A stretch of DNA of 64,000 nucleotides, from positions 2,046,001-2,110,000 of the forward strand of contig JASGIG010000001.1 in NCBI GenBank assembly GCA_047602055.1. The letters run 5' to 3'. The DNA comes from JAODBQ01 sp047602055 (lineage in GTDB: Bacteria > Actinomycetota > Acidimicrobiia > Acidimicrobiales > Ilumatobacteraceae). The translations under genes were made by a program, and so were the position numbers. Positions 25,239 to 33,706 of this stretch are shown one piece after another. Each line of letters opens with the position of its first letter. Position 1 is the first letter of the stretch. The notes beneath the pieces are model-generated. The model made no database searches and was not told the DNA's origin. It saw nothing but the letters and a program-made list of their open reading frames with translations.

Positions 25239-27769
25239 TCAGCTCAGCGCGTCGGTGAGGCGGGCGGACTCACGCTCGCGCAGGGCGGCGTTGACGCGCT
25301 GGCGCTCGAGGACCTGATCGAGGGTCTTGGCGGCCTGGGTGATCGGGTGCTCGGCGAAGAAGCCCTGGACGTCGGCGACGACCTCGGGGCGGTTGAGCAG
25401 CTTCACCGGGTCGACCATCCGTACGATCGTGTTGTTCGGGAAGCGCGCGTTGGCATCGTCCCAGCGTTGACGCACGGCGTTCCAGGCCATCGTCCCGTGG
25501 TCGCGGTTGGCGATGGACCGATTGAGGAGGAACGGGGCGTCCTGGGTCTTGACCTCGCCGCTCCACGCCAGGTCGATCGTCCGCTGGATCTGCTCGGCGG
25601 TCGGGAACTCGGCGAGCGCGTACAGATGGCGCAGGCGCTCCTGCGGCGTCGGGGCGTTGCGGAACTTCGCCAGGAACTCGTCGTACTCGGCGTCCGTGCC
25701 GACCGCGGCGACCGCACTCGTCGCAGATGCAACGAGCTCGGGGTCGCCGGCCGCACCGGCGAGGATCGCCCGGCAGCGGGCCTGCGCGTCGGCGTCGTCA
25801 CCGAGCACGGCGAGCATCCCGGCGAGCAGGCCGCGCAGCTTCTTGGTGAGGTCGGTGTCGCCGGGACGCGCCTCCCAGCCGAGGTCGGCCATCGCCGGGG
25901 CGACGAGGGCGTTGACCCGCCGGCGGAACGCGGCATACGGCTCGCCGTCGAGCAGGCGGCCGATGCCGCGCAGCCCGATGCCGATCGCCTGCCACACGGC
26001 CAGCTCGCGCTCGGCCGCGAAGCCCTCGACGAACGCGACGAAGCCCGCGGCGTCGAGGCGCCCGGCGACCACCGCGTTCCACGCGTCGTCGACGAGGTTG
26101 TAGCGCTCGATCACCGTCATGTCGGCGAGGGCGTCGCCGAGGAGACGAGCGCGCAGCGTGTCGTCGTAGGCGACGCGCATGAACCCGGAGCCGCCGGCGT
26201 TGACGACGACGACCGCGTCCGCGTCGTCGAGCGGCACGCGCAGCTCGGATCCCTCCAGCAGGACCTTCGACGTCGTCTCGCCGATGCGCAGGTGGACGGG
26301 GACGACGAACGTCGTCGTGTCGACCGTCTCCGCGAACGCGAAGCGCTGCTGCTCCAGCACCAGCGTGGAGCCGTCGAGGCGGGCCGACACGAGCGGGAAG
26401 CCCGGCTGCCAGATCCAGCTGTCCATCAGCTTGCGCACCGGCGTCTTGTCGTTCGCCGCCTCGATGGCGTCCCACAGGTCGCTGGTCTCGGTGTTGCCGT
26501 ACTCGTGCAGCGTCAGGTAGTGGCTGACGCCCCGGCGGAACTCCTCCTCGCCGAGGTACTGCTCCAGCATGCGCAGCAGCGAGCCGCCCTTCTGGTAGGT
26601 GAGCACGTCGAACATGCCCTCGCACTCGTGGGGCGCCTCGACGGGGAACTCCACCGGTCGGGTACTGGCCAGCGAGTCGACGTCGAAGGCGACGGTGCGC
26701 TCCAGGCTGAACGACGTCCACCGCTGCCAGTCCGGCTTGAACGCCGCCGTGCACGCGGTGGCCATGAACGTGGCGAACGCCTCGTTCAGCCAGATGCCGT
26801 TCCACCAGCGCATCGTCACCAGGTCGCCGAACCACATGTGGGCGAAGCTCGTGGGTGATCACGTCGGCCAGGTTCTGCAACTCGGCCTGCGTCGCCGTCG
26901 CCGGATCGGCGAGCAGCAGCGACTCCCGGTAGGTGATCAGGCCGACGTTCTCCATCGCCCCGGCGGCGAAGTCGGGCAGGGCGACCATGTCGCACTTGTC
27001 GGTCGGGTAGGGGATGCCGTAGTAGTCCTGGAACCAGGTGATCCCGTGGCGGCCGGCCTCGATGCCGAACCCGGTGAGGTGGCTCTTGCCGGGGACGTGG
27101 ACGATCCGCAGCGGGATCGTCCCGCCGCCCGCCCGGGGGACGTCGACGGGCTCGGTGGCCTCCAGCGGGCCGACGATGAAGGCGACGAGGTACGTGCTCA
27201 TCGGCATCGTCTCGCCGAAGCGCACGGCGACCTTGCCGGACTCCAGCTCGGTGCGCCCGACCTCGGGACCGTTGGAGACGGCGAGCAGGTCCGGCTCGAC
27301 GACGAGGGTGATGTCGAAGACCGCCTTGAAGTCGGGCTCGTCGAAGCACGGGAACGCCCGGCGGCAGTCGGTGACCTGCATCTGGCTGGTGGCGATGACC
27401 CGCTCGGTGCCGTCGGCCGCGGTGTAGGTGCTGCGGTACCAGCCGCGCAGCTTGTCGTTGAGCGTGCCGGTGAAGTCGATCGACACCGAGCGCGGTGCCG
27501 ACGCCCTGGGCGCCGCCGATCGTCAGCCGCTCCGTGGCCTCGTCGAGCGTGAACGGGCGGGCCTCGCCGTCGACGGTCACCCGGCTGACAGCGAGCTCGG
27601 CGGCGTTCATCACGATCTGCTCGACGTCGGCGTTGACCGCGACCTCGATGTCGACGGTGCCGACGAACGTGGCCGTGTCGAGGTCGGGCTGCAGCGTCAG
27701 CCGGTACAGGTTGGGGACGACCTCGCGGGGCAGGCGATACGGGTTGCCGGCAGTGGGAGCAGCAGTCAC
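25239..27769 (-). CDS. pepN: Aminopeptidase N (M1 family), two frameshifts
   Basis: A zinc aminopeptidase, 842 aa after removal of two single-base insertions. It has an N-terminal beta domain (PREVVPNLYRLTLQPDLDT), the substrate motif AGAMENVGLITYRE, the zinc site HELAHMWFGDLVT with the third ligand in WLNEAFATF, and a C-terminal ERAP1-like helical domain. One extra base at about 27486 breaks the frame before VSIDFTGTLNDKL. The other at about 26845 falls inside the zinc motif itself, between HEL and AH. GTG start is 8 nt from a minus-strand TAGCCT box. Overall integrity suggests either sequencing error or very recent lesions. Confidence 0.87.
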
Positions 27770-27777
27770 GCCGTCCG

Positions 27778-27783
27778 AGGCTA
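27778..27783 (-). promoter_or_regulatory. -10 box of leaderless pepN promoter
   Basis: TAGCCT on the minus strand, 8 nt before GTG 27769. Confidence 0.45.
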
Positions 27784-27827
27784 ATGCGATGACGCTTCTG
27801 CTGGTTCGGGCTTCGGTCGCGGCGAAG

Positions 27828-27857
27828 CTGCGCCTGCCGTGCTCGCCGCCTCCGCTG
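27828..27857 (+). repeat. Interspersed repeat family B, copy 1
   Basis: 30 bp identical to the reverse complement of 33636-33665, starting CTGCGCCTGCCG. A degenerate third copy lies at 63065-63121. It sits between divergent pepN and the PfkB gene; the rest of this 158-bp gap shows only the two promoters. Confidence 0.6.
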
Positions 27858-27913
27858 CGCTCCGGGCGCTGGCCGCATCTCGGATCGGCGCCGGCCTTGA
27901 CCAGGGTGGGCGG

Positions 27914-27919
27914 TAGCGT
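27914..27919 (+). promoter_or_regulatory. -10 box of leaderless PfkB kinase promoter
   Basis: TAGCGT, 8 nt before GTG 27928. Confidence 0.5.
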
Positions 27920-27927
27920 GTCGGGCC

Positions 27928-28938
27928 GTGCCGGACGTCCCCTTGGAGTTCGAGCGCGACGGGGACGTCGCCTTCGACGTGGTCGGCGTCGGCAACGCGC
28001 TCGTCGACGTGATCGGCCATGCCGACGACGGGTTCATCGTCGAGCACGACCTCGTCAAGGGGTCGATGACGCTGGTCGAGACCGATCGGGCCCTCCACCT
28101 GTACAAGGCGCTCGGCGGGGCGATCGAGATGAGCGGCGGCTCGGCGGCGAACACGATGTGCGGCGTCGCCTCGCTCGGCGGGAGGGCCGCGTACATCGGC
28201 AAGGTCACCGACGACTCGCTCGGGGAGGTGTTCGGCCACGACCTGCGCGCCGTCGGCGTCACCTTCCGGCCGGGGACGCCGGATGCCGACCTGGCGACGG
28301 GGCGCTGCATCATCGTCGTCACCCCCGATGCCGAGCGGACGATGCACACCTACCTCGGCGTGTCGTCGATGCTCCACCCCGGCGACATCGACGAGGCCAT
28401 CGTCGCCGCCGGGCGAGTGCTGTACATGGAGGGCTACCTCTACGACCGGCCGGAGGCCAAGCAGGCGTTCCGCAAGGCGGCGACGGTCGCCCACGCCCAC
28501 GGGCGGCAGGTCTCGCTGACGCTCAGCGACTCGTTCTGCGTCGACCGCCACCGGGCCGACTTCCGCTCGCTCGTCGCCGACGAGGTGGACATCCTGTTCG
28601 GCAACGAGGACGAGCTGACCGCGCTGTACGAGGTGTCGGACCTGTCCGATGCCGTCACGGCCGTGCGCCGGGACTGCGCGCTGGCGCTGGTGACGACGGG
28701 CCCGGCCGGATGCCTGGTGGTCACCGCCGACGAGGTCGTGCCCGTGCCCGCCGTCCCGGTGGACCAGGTGCTCGACACGACCGGCGCCGGCGACCTGTTC
28801 GCCGCCGGGTTCCTGTACGGCTACACGCGTGACCTGTCGCTGATCGAGAGCGCCCACGTCGGCTCGATCGCCGCCGCCGAGGTCATCTCCCACGTCGGCC
28901 CGCGGCCGTTGGTCGACCTCAAGACGCTGCTCCCGTAG
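27928..28938 (+). CDS. PfkB-family nucleoside/sugar kinase (adenosine kinase-like)
   Basis: A 336-aa PfkB-fold kinase. It has the N-terminal VVGVGNALVDVIGHADD strand, the di-glycine MSGGSAANTMCGVASLGG, IGKVTDDSLGEVF, and a phosphate-binding and catalytic-base motif DTTGAGDLFAAGFLYGY near residue 285. The overall look is that of the adenosine kinase-like subgroup, and nucleoside salvage genes elsewhere in the window fit. Other sugar kinase activities cannot be ruled out. Leaderless GTG start. Confidence 0.85.
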   Translation: MPDVPLEFERDGDVAFDVVGVGNALVDVIGHADDGFIVEHDLVKGSMTLVETDRALHLYKALGGAIEMSGGSAANTMCGVASLGGRAAYIGKVTDDSLGEVFGHDLRAVGVTFRPGTPDADLATGRCIIVVTPDAERTMHTYLGVSSMLHPGDIDEAIVAAGRVLYMEGYLYDRPEAKQAFRKAATVAHAHGRQVSLTLSDSFCVDRHRADFRSLVADEVDILFGNEDELTALYEVSDLSDAVTAVRRDCALALVTTGPAGCLVVTADEVVPVPAVPVDQVLDTTGAGDLFAAGFLYGYTRDLSLIESAHVGSIAAAEVISHVGPRPLVDLKTLLP

Positions 28939-29104
28939 CGATTCGACCTCGATTCGCTCGCTCATCTCGGTCGAGCTTCGAGGAGCGGTCTGCGGCCGCA
29001 CCCAGCTTGCAGTGCGCCTCACGCACAGCGAGTCGGCGCACGGCGGCGGGGGATCGCGCAGCGCCCCCTCCGCACCACCCTCACCCATTGCGCGCCGCGC
29101 CGCG
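28939..29104. repeat. Intergenic region with repeat family C copy
   Basis: 28943-28962 repeats the 20 nt found directly after moaA (11811-11830), again 4 nt behind a stop codon. Nothing else is recognised before the promoter at 29105. Confidence 0.45.
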
Positions 29105-29110
29105 TACATT
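29105..29110 (+). promoter_or_regulatory. -10 box of leaderless phosphohexomutase promoter
   Basis: TACATT, 7 nt before ATG 29118. Confidence 0.55.
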
Positions 29111-29117
29111 CGGGGGC

Positions 29118-30707
29118 ATGATCGACCCTCGCAGCGAGGCGCAGCGCTGGCTGGCCGCCGAACCCGACGACGATCTGCGCGCCGAGCTGACCGAGTTGCT
29201 CGCCGGCCCTGACGCCGTCGTCGCCGAGCGGTTCAGCGGGCGGCTCCAGTTCGGGACCGCCGGCCTGCGTGCCGCCGTCGGTGCCGGGCCACAGCGGATG
29301 AACCGCCTCGTCGTCCGCCAGGCCGCTGCCGGGCTGGTCGACCACCTCCTGCAGACGACGCCCGGCGCTGCTCGGCGCGGCGTGCTGATCGGTTACGACG
29401 CCCGGCGCAAGAGCGACGTGTTCGCCCTCGACACCGCCCGGGTGTGCGCAGCGAGGGGCGTGCGCGCCCTGGTCTTCGACCGCACCGTACCGACGCCGGT
29501 GCTGGCGTGGAACATCACCGGTGTCGGCGCCGCCGCCGGGGTGATGGTCACCGCCTCGCACAACCCGCCGGCGGACAACGGGTACAAGGTCTACCTCGGC
29601 ACCGGCGCGCAGATCGTCCCGCCGGCCGACACGCAGATCGCCGCGTGCATCGACGCCGTCGACCCGTGCACGGTCGCGCTCGCCGCCGAGGACGACCCGT
29701 TGATCGAGCGGGTCGGCAGGGAGCTGGTCGACGCCTACCTCGGCGCCGTCCCGAGCGTGCGCCTGCTCCCCGATCTGCAGGGCGTGCCGGTCGCCTACAC
29801 GGCGCTGCACGGCGTCGGCGGCGACACGCTGCTCGCCGCGTTCGACCGTGCCGGCTACGACCCGCCGTACGTCGTCGCCGCCCAGCAGGAGCCGAACGGC
29901 TCGTTCCCGACGGTGTCGTTCCCCAACCCGGAGGAGCCCGGGGCGATGGACCTGCTGCTGGCCCTGGCTGCTGAGCGCGATGTGGCGATCGCCATCGCCA
30001 ACGACCCCGACGCCGACCGGCTGGGGGCGGCGATCCCGCAGCCCGACGGCTCGTGGCGGCGGCTGTACGGCGACGAGATCGGCTGGCTGCTCGCCGACCA
30101 CGTCCTGTCGCACACGACCGGTGACGACCGCTTCGTGATCACCACGCTGGTGTCGTCGTCGATGCTCGAGCGGATGGCCGCGGCCCACGAGGTGCACTAC
30201 GCCGAGACGTACACCGGCTTCAAGTGGATCGGCCACACGGTCCTGGAGCACCCCGACCGACGGTTCGTGCTCGGCTACGAGCAGGCGCTCGGCTACCTCG
30301 TGTGCGGCCGCCCGCTCGACAAGGACGGGATCACCGCCGCGGTCCTGCTCGCCGAGGTCGCCGCGCTCGCCGCCGCCGAGGGCACGACGCTGCAGGCGCG
30401 GCTCGATGCGCTGGCCATCCGCTACGGCCGCCACGTGATGGCCGAGCGGTCGTTGCGGATGCAACCATCCGAGGCGGCGGCGCTCGTCGCCGCCCTCCGG
30501 GCGAACCCGCCTGGCGAGATCGGTGGTCACGCGGTGACGGCGACGAGCTGGTACGACGAGGCCGGTCTGCTGCGCCTGCAGTTCGGCGACGCGTTGCGCC
30601 TGCAGATCCGCCCGAGCGGCACCGAGCCGAAGGTCAAGCTCTACGCCGAGGGCATCGACATCGACCCCAACCCGGCGCTCGATGCGTTGGTGGCGCTGGT
30701 CAGCTGA
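29118..30707 (+). CDS. Phospho-sugar mutase (phosphoglucomutase/phosphomannomutase)
   Basis: A 529-aa alpha-D-phosphohexomutase. The catalytic serine loop VMVTASHNPPADNGYKVY, the Mg-binding loop NDPDADRLGAAI, the sugar-binding GYEQALGYLVC and the phosphate-binding RPSGTEPKVKLY appear in the family order. The N-terminal LQFGTAGLRAAVGAGPQRMN is typical of the PgmB/ManB2 (PGM2-like) subgroup, which can also use pentose phosphates. It may interconvert ribose-1-P and ribose-5-P from nucleoside salvage. Leaderless ATG; convergent with the siderophore reductase gene. Confidence 0.92.
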   Translation: MIDPRSEAQRWLAAEPDDDLRAELTELLAGPDAVVAERFSGRLQFGTAGLRAAVGAGPQRMNRLVVRQAAAGLVDHLLQTTPGAARRGVLIGYDARRKSDVFALDTARVCAARGVRALVFDRTVPTPVLAWNITGVGAAAGVMVTASHNPPADNGYKVYLGTGAQIVPPADTQIAACIDAVDPCTVALAAEDDPLIERVGRELVDAYLGAVPSVRLLPDLQGVPVAYTALHGVGGDTLLAAFDRAGYDPPYVVAAQQEPNGSFPTVSFPNPEEPGAMDLLLALAAERDVAIAIANDPDADRLGAAIPQPDGSWRRLYGDEIGWLLADHVLSHTTGDDRFVITTLVSSSMLERMAAAHEVHYAETYTGFKWIGHTVLEHPDRRFVLGYEQALGYLVCGRPLDKDGITAAVLLAEVAALAAAEGTTLQARLDALAIRYGRHVMAERSLRMQPSEAAALVAALRANPPGEIGGHAVTATSWYDEAGLLRLQFGDALRLQIRPSGTEPKVKLYAEGIDIDPNPALDALVALVS

Positions 30708-30713
30708 CGTTTG

Positions 30714-30752
30714 GTCGAGCGATCAGACGTGCACTCGGCTTGCTCGCTCGAC
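30714..30752. terminator. Hairpin between convergent genes
   Basis: GTCGAGCGA (30714-30722) pairs with TCGCTCGAC (30744-30752) across a 21-nt loop, between the mutase stop and the reductase stop. Probably bidirectional. Confidence 0.5.
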
Positions 30753-30775
30753 GAAACCGCCGGCGGCCGGGCCGG

Positions 30776-30805
30776 GCGGCGACCGGAGCACGAACGTCAA
30801 TCGAC
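30776..30805 (-). repeat. 3'-end repeat family D, copy 1
   Basis: 30 bp, from GCGGCGACCGG through the stop codon of the reductase gene, identical to 33677-33706 at the end of the AAA ATPase gene. Both genes therefore end in Leu-Val-Asp-stop followed by the same 3' sequence. Confidence 0.75.
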
Positions 30806-31699
30806 CAGATCCAGGTCGTCGACGTTGGTGGGGTCCTGCTGCTGCTCGACGGCGGCGACGACCGCGGCGGCGCGAGCTTCGTCGAGCGTGGTGCCGTCGC
30901 TGCCGCGGCGCCAGTACGGGAAGCTCTGGATCGCTTCCTTCGGGTAGCCGGCGACGTCGAGCAGCCACTCGCGCACGGCACGCGTCTCGAACAGCTCGCC
31001 GGCGAGCCAGGCCACCGGACGCTCGCCACGGTCGGGGGCAGCAGACCACCACGTGCCGATCGCTCCGGCGAGCGCCGCCCCGGCGGACCGGTCGACCCAC
31101 TGGACGTCCATGCCCGGCGGCGCCACCAGCTGCTGGCGCTCGGCCAGGTCGGCGACGCTGACGAACGCCGTGCCGGTGACGCCACCGGGCAGCGCGGCGA
31201 GCACGGTGGCGAGCGCCGGCAGCGCGGTCTCGTCGGCCGCGGCGAGGACGTGCGTGGCGTCGGCGGGCGGGACCGCATGTCCACGCGGCCCGCTCAGCAG
31301 CAGGCGCCAGCCCGGCTCGGCCTGCTCGGCCCATCCGCCGGCGAGGCCGTCGCCGTGCAGCACGAAGTCGAGGTCCAGCTCCAGCGCGTCGGCATCGAAC
31401 CGCCGGACGGTGTACACCCGGGTGCGGGTGCGGGTGCGCAGGCGCATCGCCACCGGTGGGATGTCGCTCTGCGGTTCGAGCACGTCGAGGCGCTCGCCGT
31501 CGGCGGGGAAGAACAGCCGCACGGCGACGTTGGCGCACGGCAGGTGGAAGCGGCGCAGCCCGTCGCCGGTGAACGTGATCCGGGCCAACCGTGGCGTGGG
31601 ACGCTCGACGCGGACGACGTCGACGGTGGTGAAGAACAGCCCGTCGTTGTGGGCCTTGGTCGCCAGCACTCGGTCGATGCTGGACGTCTCGGACGTCAT
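30797..31699 (-). CDS. Siderophore-interacting protein (ferric-siderophore reductase), second copy
   Basis: A 300-aa SIP/ViuB-family flavoprotein. The FAD part has RTRVYTVRRFDADALELDL and DFVLHGDGLAGGWAEQAEPG. The NAD(P)H part has LAAADETALPALATVLAAL, and the C-terminal signature is SFPYWRRGSDGTTLDEA. It is a paralogue of the gene at 7130. ATG at 31699 overlaps the stop of the upstream binding-protein gene (ATGA), so the pair is translationally coupled. The gene order is the reverse of the pair at 7130-8921. Its last codons lie inside a 30-bp repeat shared with another gene. Confidence 0.9.
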   Translation of the reverse strand: MTSETSSIDRVLATKAHNDGLFFTTVDVVRVERPTPRLARITFTGDGLRRFHLPCANVAVRLFFPADGERLDVLEPQSDIPPVAMRLRTRTRTRVYTVRRFDADALELDLDFVLHGDGLAGGWAEQAEPGWRLLLSGPRGHAVPPADATHVLAAADETALPALATVLAALPGGVTGTAFVSVADLAERQQLVAPPGMDVQWVDRSAGAALAGAIGTWWSAAPDRGERPVAWLAGELFETRAVREWLLDVAGYPKEAIQSFPYWRRGSDGTTLDEARAAAVVAAVEQQQDPTNVDDLDLVD

Positions 31700-32796
31700 G
31701 ACGTCACCTTCGCGAACAGCGGCTCGAGTTGGCCGAAGCCCCAGCCGATCGAGAACACCGTGGGGGCGCGGAACGCACCGATCGTGGCGATGTCGACGGC
31801 CTGGTACCTGCCGTCGGCGATGGCGGGGACGGCGGCGAACACGGGGTTCGACTCGAACGTGGCGCGGTCGCCGTCGCTGTTGAAGGCGACGACCATCAGG
31901 TCGGCGTCGAGCTGGCCGATCGTCTCCATCGTCACCGTGGCGCCGCCGGCACCGGCGCCCGCCGCCTGGGTGTGCATGGCCAGCACCGGTTCGGGGATCG
32001 TCAGCCCGAGCTCGCCGAACATCTGTGAGGTGATGTCGTCGGCGGCCATCATCACGACCTGGTCTGCCGAGCGGGCCCACGACAGCGTGTACGTCTTGCC
32101 CTCGAGGCCGGGGAACCGCTCGGCCACCGCGGCGAGGTCGGCCTCGCCACGCTCGACGAGCGCTTCGGCCTCCTCGGGCATGCCGAGCGCGACCCCGATC
32201 TTGCGGGTCCGCTCCTGCCACGTGTCGGTGAGCACGCCGTTCGTGTCGGCGACCACCGGGGCGATCGCGCTGAGCTGCGCGTACGTGTCGTCGATCGTCG
32301 CGAACGGGCTGGCGAGGATGACGTCGGGGTGCAGCGCGGCGACCGCCTCGATCGACAGTTGTGGCAGCGCGTTCAGGAACTCGACGCCGTCGGCCGAGTA
32401 CTTGCCCTCCAGCCACGGTGACAGGCCGCCGGTGACGGTGTTGGCGGCGGCGCCGACGGGCTTCAGGCCGAGCCCGTAGACGACGTCGACGTCGTTGTAG
32501 CCGAGGGCGACGATGCGCTGGGGCTTTGCCGGGATCGTCGCCTCGCCGAGGCGGTTCGTGATCGTCACCGGGAACGACGACGCCGTGGTGCTCGGCGGGG
32601 CGGCGGCCGTGGTGCTCGTCGCAGCTGCGGTCGTGTCCGGCGCGTCCGTCGTCGTGGCCTCGGCGATGGTGGTCGACGCTGCTGGTGTCGTCGATGCCGG
32701 TGCGCTCGTCGCCGGCGACGCGTCGTCGCTGCCACAGGCGGCGACGAGCACGAGCGCGGGGATCAGCAGGGCGGCAACGCTGCGGCTGGGGGACAT
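31696..32796 (-). CDS. Iron-siderophore ABC transporter substrate-binding lipoprotein, second copy
   Basis: A 366-aa lipoprotein. The signal peptide and lipobox (LVLVAACGSDD) are followed by a Ser/Thr/Ala tether to about residue 72 and a FecB/FepB-like binding domain. That domain has RIVALGYNDVDVVYGLGLKP, ALHPDVILASPFATID and YTLSWARSADQVVMMAADD. It presents a ferric siderophore to a permease not encoded here. The promoter region carries the best iron box of the window (32838-32851). Coupled by ATGA overlap to the reductase gene. Confidence 0.9.
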   Translation of the reverse strand: MSPSRSVAALLIPALVLVAACGSDDASPATSAPASTTPAASTTIAEATTTDAPDTTAAATSTTAAAPPSTTASSFPVTITNRLGEATIPAKPQRIVALGYNDVDVVYGLGLKPVGAAANTVTGGLSPWLEGKYSADGVEFLNALPQLSIEAVAALHPDVILASPFATIDDTYAQLSAIAPVVADTNGVLTDTWQERTRKIGVALGMPEEAEALVERGEADLAAVAERFPGLEGKTYTLSWARSADQVVMMAADDITSQMFGELGLTIPEPVLAMHTQAAGAGAGGATVTMETIGQLDADLMVVAFNSDGDRATFESNPVFAAVPAIADGRYQAVDIATIGAFRAPTVFSIGWGFGQLEPLFAKVTS

Positions 32797-32837
32797 CGGG
32801 CTCCTCCGTCATGGCTCGGCGAGTCACCGAGCAACTG

Positions 32838-32851
32838 TTAGGATAACCTTA
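32838..32851 (-). promoter_or_regulatory. Iron box (IdeR/DtxR-like) before siderophore-binding lipoprotein gene
   Basis: TTAGGATAACCTTA matches 12 of 14 positions of the TTAGGCTAACCTAA part of the IdeR consensus, about 42 bp upstream of the lipoprotein start. Confidence 0.6.
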
Positions 32852-32870
32852 CGTCAATGGTGATTGACTT

Positions 32871-33581
32871 TCAATGTTTCGTCAGGAGCGCGTCGAGGCC
32901 GGCGAGCACGACGCCGAGCTTGCGTTGGAAGAAACGCTCGGGATCGGCGACGATCGCCTGCGCGGCGGCCACGAACCCGTCGCCGAGGTCGCCGACCCAT
33001 CGGTTGACCACCTCGGCGCCGTGGGACTCGCGATCCATCCTGCGGATCCAGCTCACCTGTTGGGCGGCGTCGAGGACGAGATCGACCACGGCGTCGACGG
33101 CGAGCAGCGCGTCCGCCGGCGAGAGCCCCAGCTCCGCGGCCGCCGCCAGGCAGCGCGCGTACCGAGCCCGTGCCTCGATCGACGCCCGCCCCGCATCGCG
33201 CACCGCCCGGACGGCGCCGGGATGCGCCACCGCCACCGACCACCTGGCCATCGCCTCGCGTTCGAGGAAGCTGCGCCAGTCGTCCGTCACGGTGAACGGC
33301 ATCCGCTCGTAGAGCCGGTCGGCGGCGGCGATGACGAGGTCGTCGCGATCGTCGACGTAGCGGTACAGGGCGCCCGGCGCCACGCCGAGGCGTTCGGCGA
33401 CGGCGACCACGGTCAACCGTTCGAAGCCGAGGGCCAGCGCGGCGTCGGCGATCACCGTCCGGCTGAGGCGCGGCACCGGCCCGCGCTTGCGGCGCACCGG
33501 ACCGAGCGTGCTGGGATGGGGCGTGCTCGGATCGGGCTGCGACGCGGCGACGGGCACGGCGGCCAACGTACCCAGCACCAC
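32871..33581 (-). CDS. TetR-family transcriptional regulator
   Basis: A TetR-type regulator of up to 236 aa. The helix-turn-helix is in VVAVAERLGVAPGALYRYVD, preceded by LSRTVIADAALALGFERLT. The remainder is a helical domain (about residues 100-225) with an AVDAVVDLVLDAAQQVSW segment. The first roughly 30 residues before VRRKRGPVPRLS are low-complexity, so the true start may lie downstream of GTG 33581. It lies upstream of and co-directional with the siderophore genes, but they have their own promoter with an iron box, so a link is uncertain. Confidence 0.8.
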   Translation of the reverse strand: MVLGTLAAVPVAASQPDPSTPHPSTLGPVRRKRGPVPRLSRTVIADAALALGFERLTVVAVAERLGVAPGALYRYVDDRDDLVIAAADRLYERMPFTVTDDWRSFLEREAMARWSVAVAHPGAVRAVRDAGRASIEARARYARCLAAAAELGLSPADALLAVDAVVDLVLDAAQQVSWIRRMDRESHGAEVVNRWVGDLGDGFVAAAQAIVADPERFFQRKLGVVLAGLDALLTKH

Positions 33582-33635
33582 CGCCGATGTACGAGAGGCT
33601 CACCACCGATCCCACCCGCGGCGAGTGCCGAAGCA

Positions 33636-33665
33636 CAGCGGAGGCGGCGAGCACGGCAGGCGCAG
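33636..33665 (-). repeat. Interspersed repeat family B, copy 2
   Basis: Reverse complement of 27828-27857, 30 of 30 identical. It lies 11 bp from a copy of family D (33677), in the gap between the TetR start and the ATPase stop. Confidence 0.6.
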
Positions 33666-33676
33666 GGAGGCGCTCT

Positions 33677-33706
33677 GCGGCGACCGGAGCACGAACGTCA
33701 ATCGAC
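33677..33706 (-). repeat. 3'-end repeat family D, copy 2
   Basis: Identical to 30776-30805. It includes the stop codon of the AAA ATPase gene. Confidence 0.75.
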
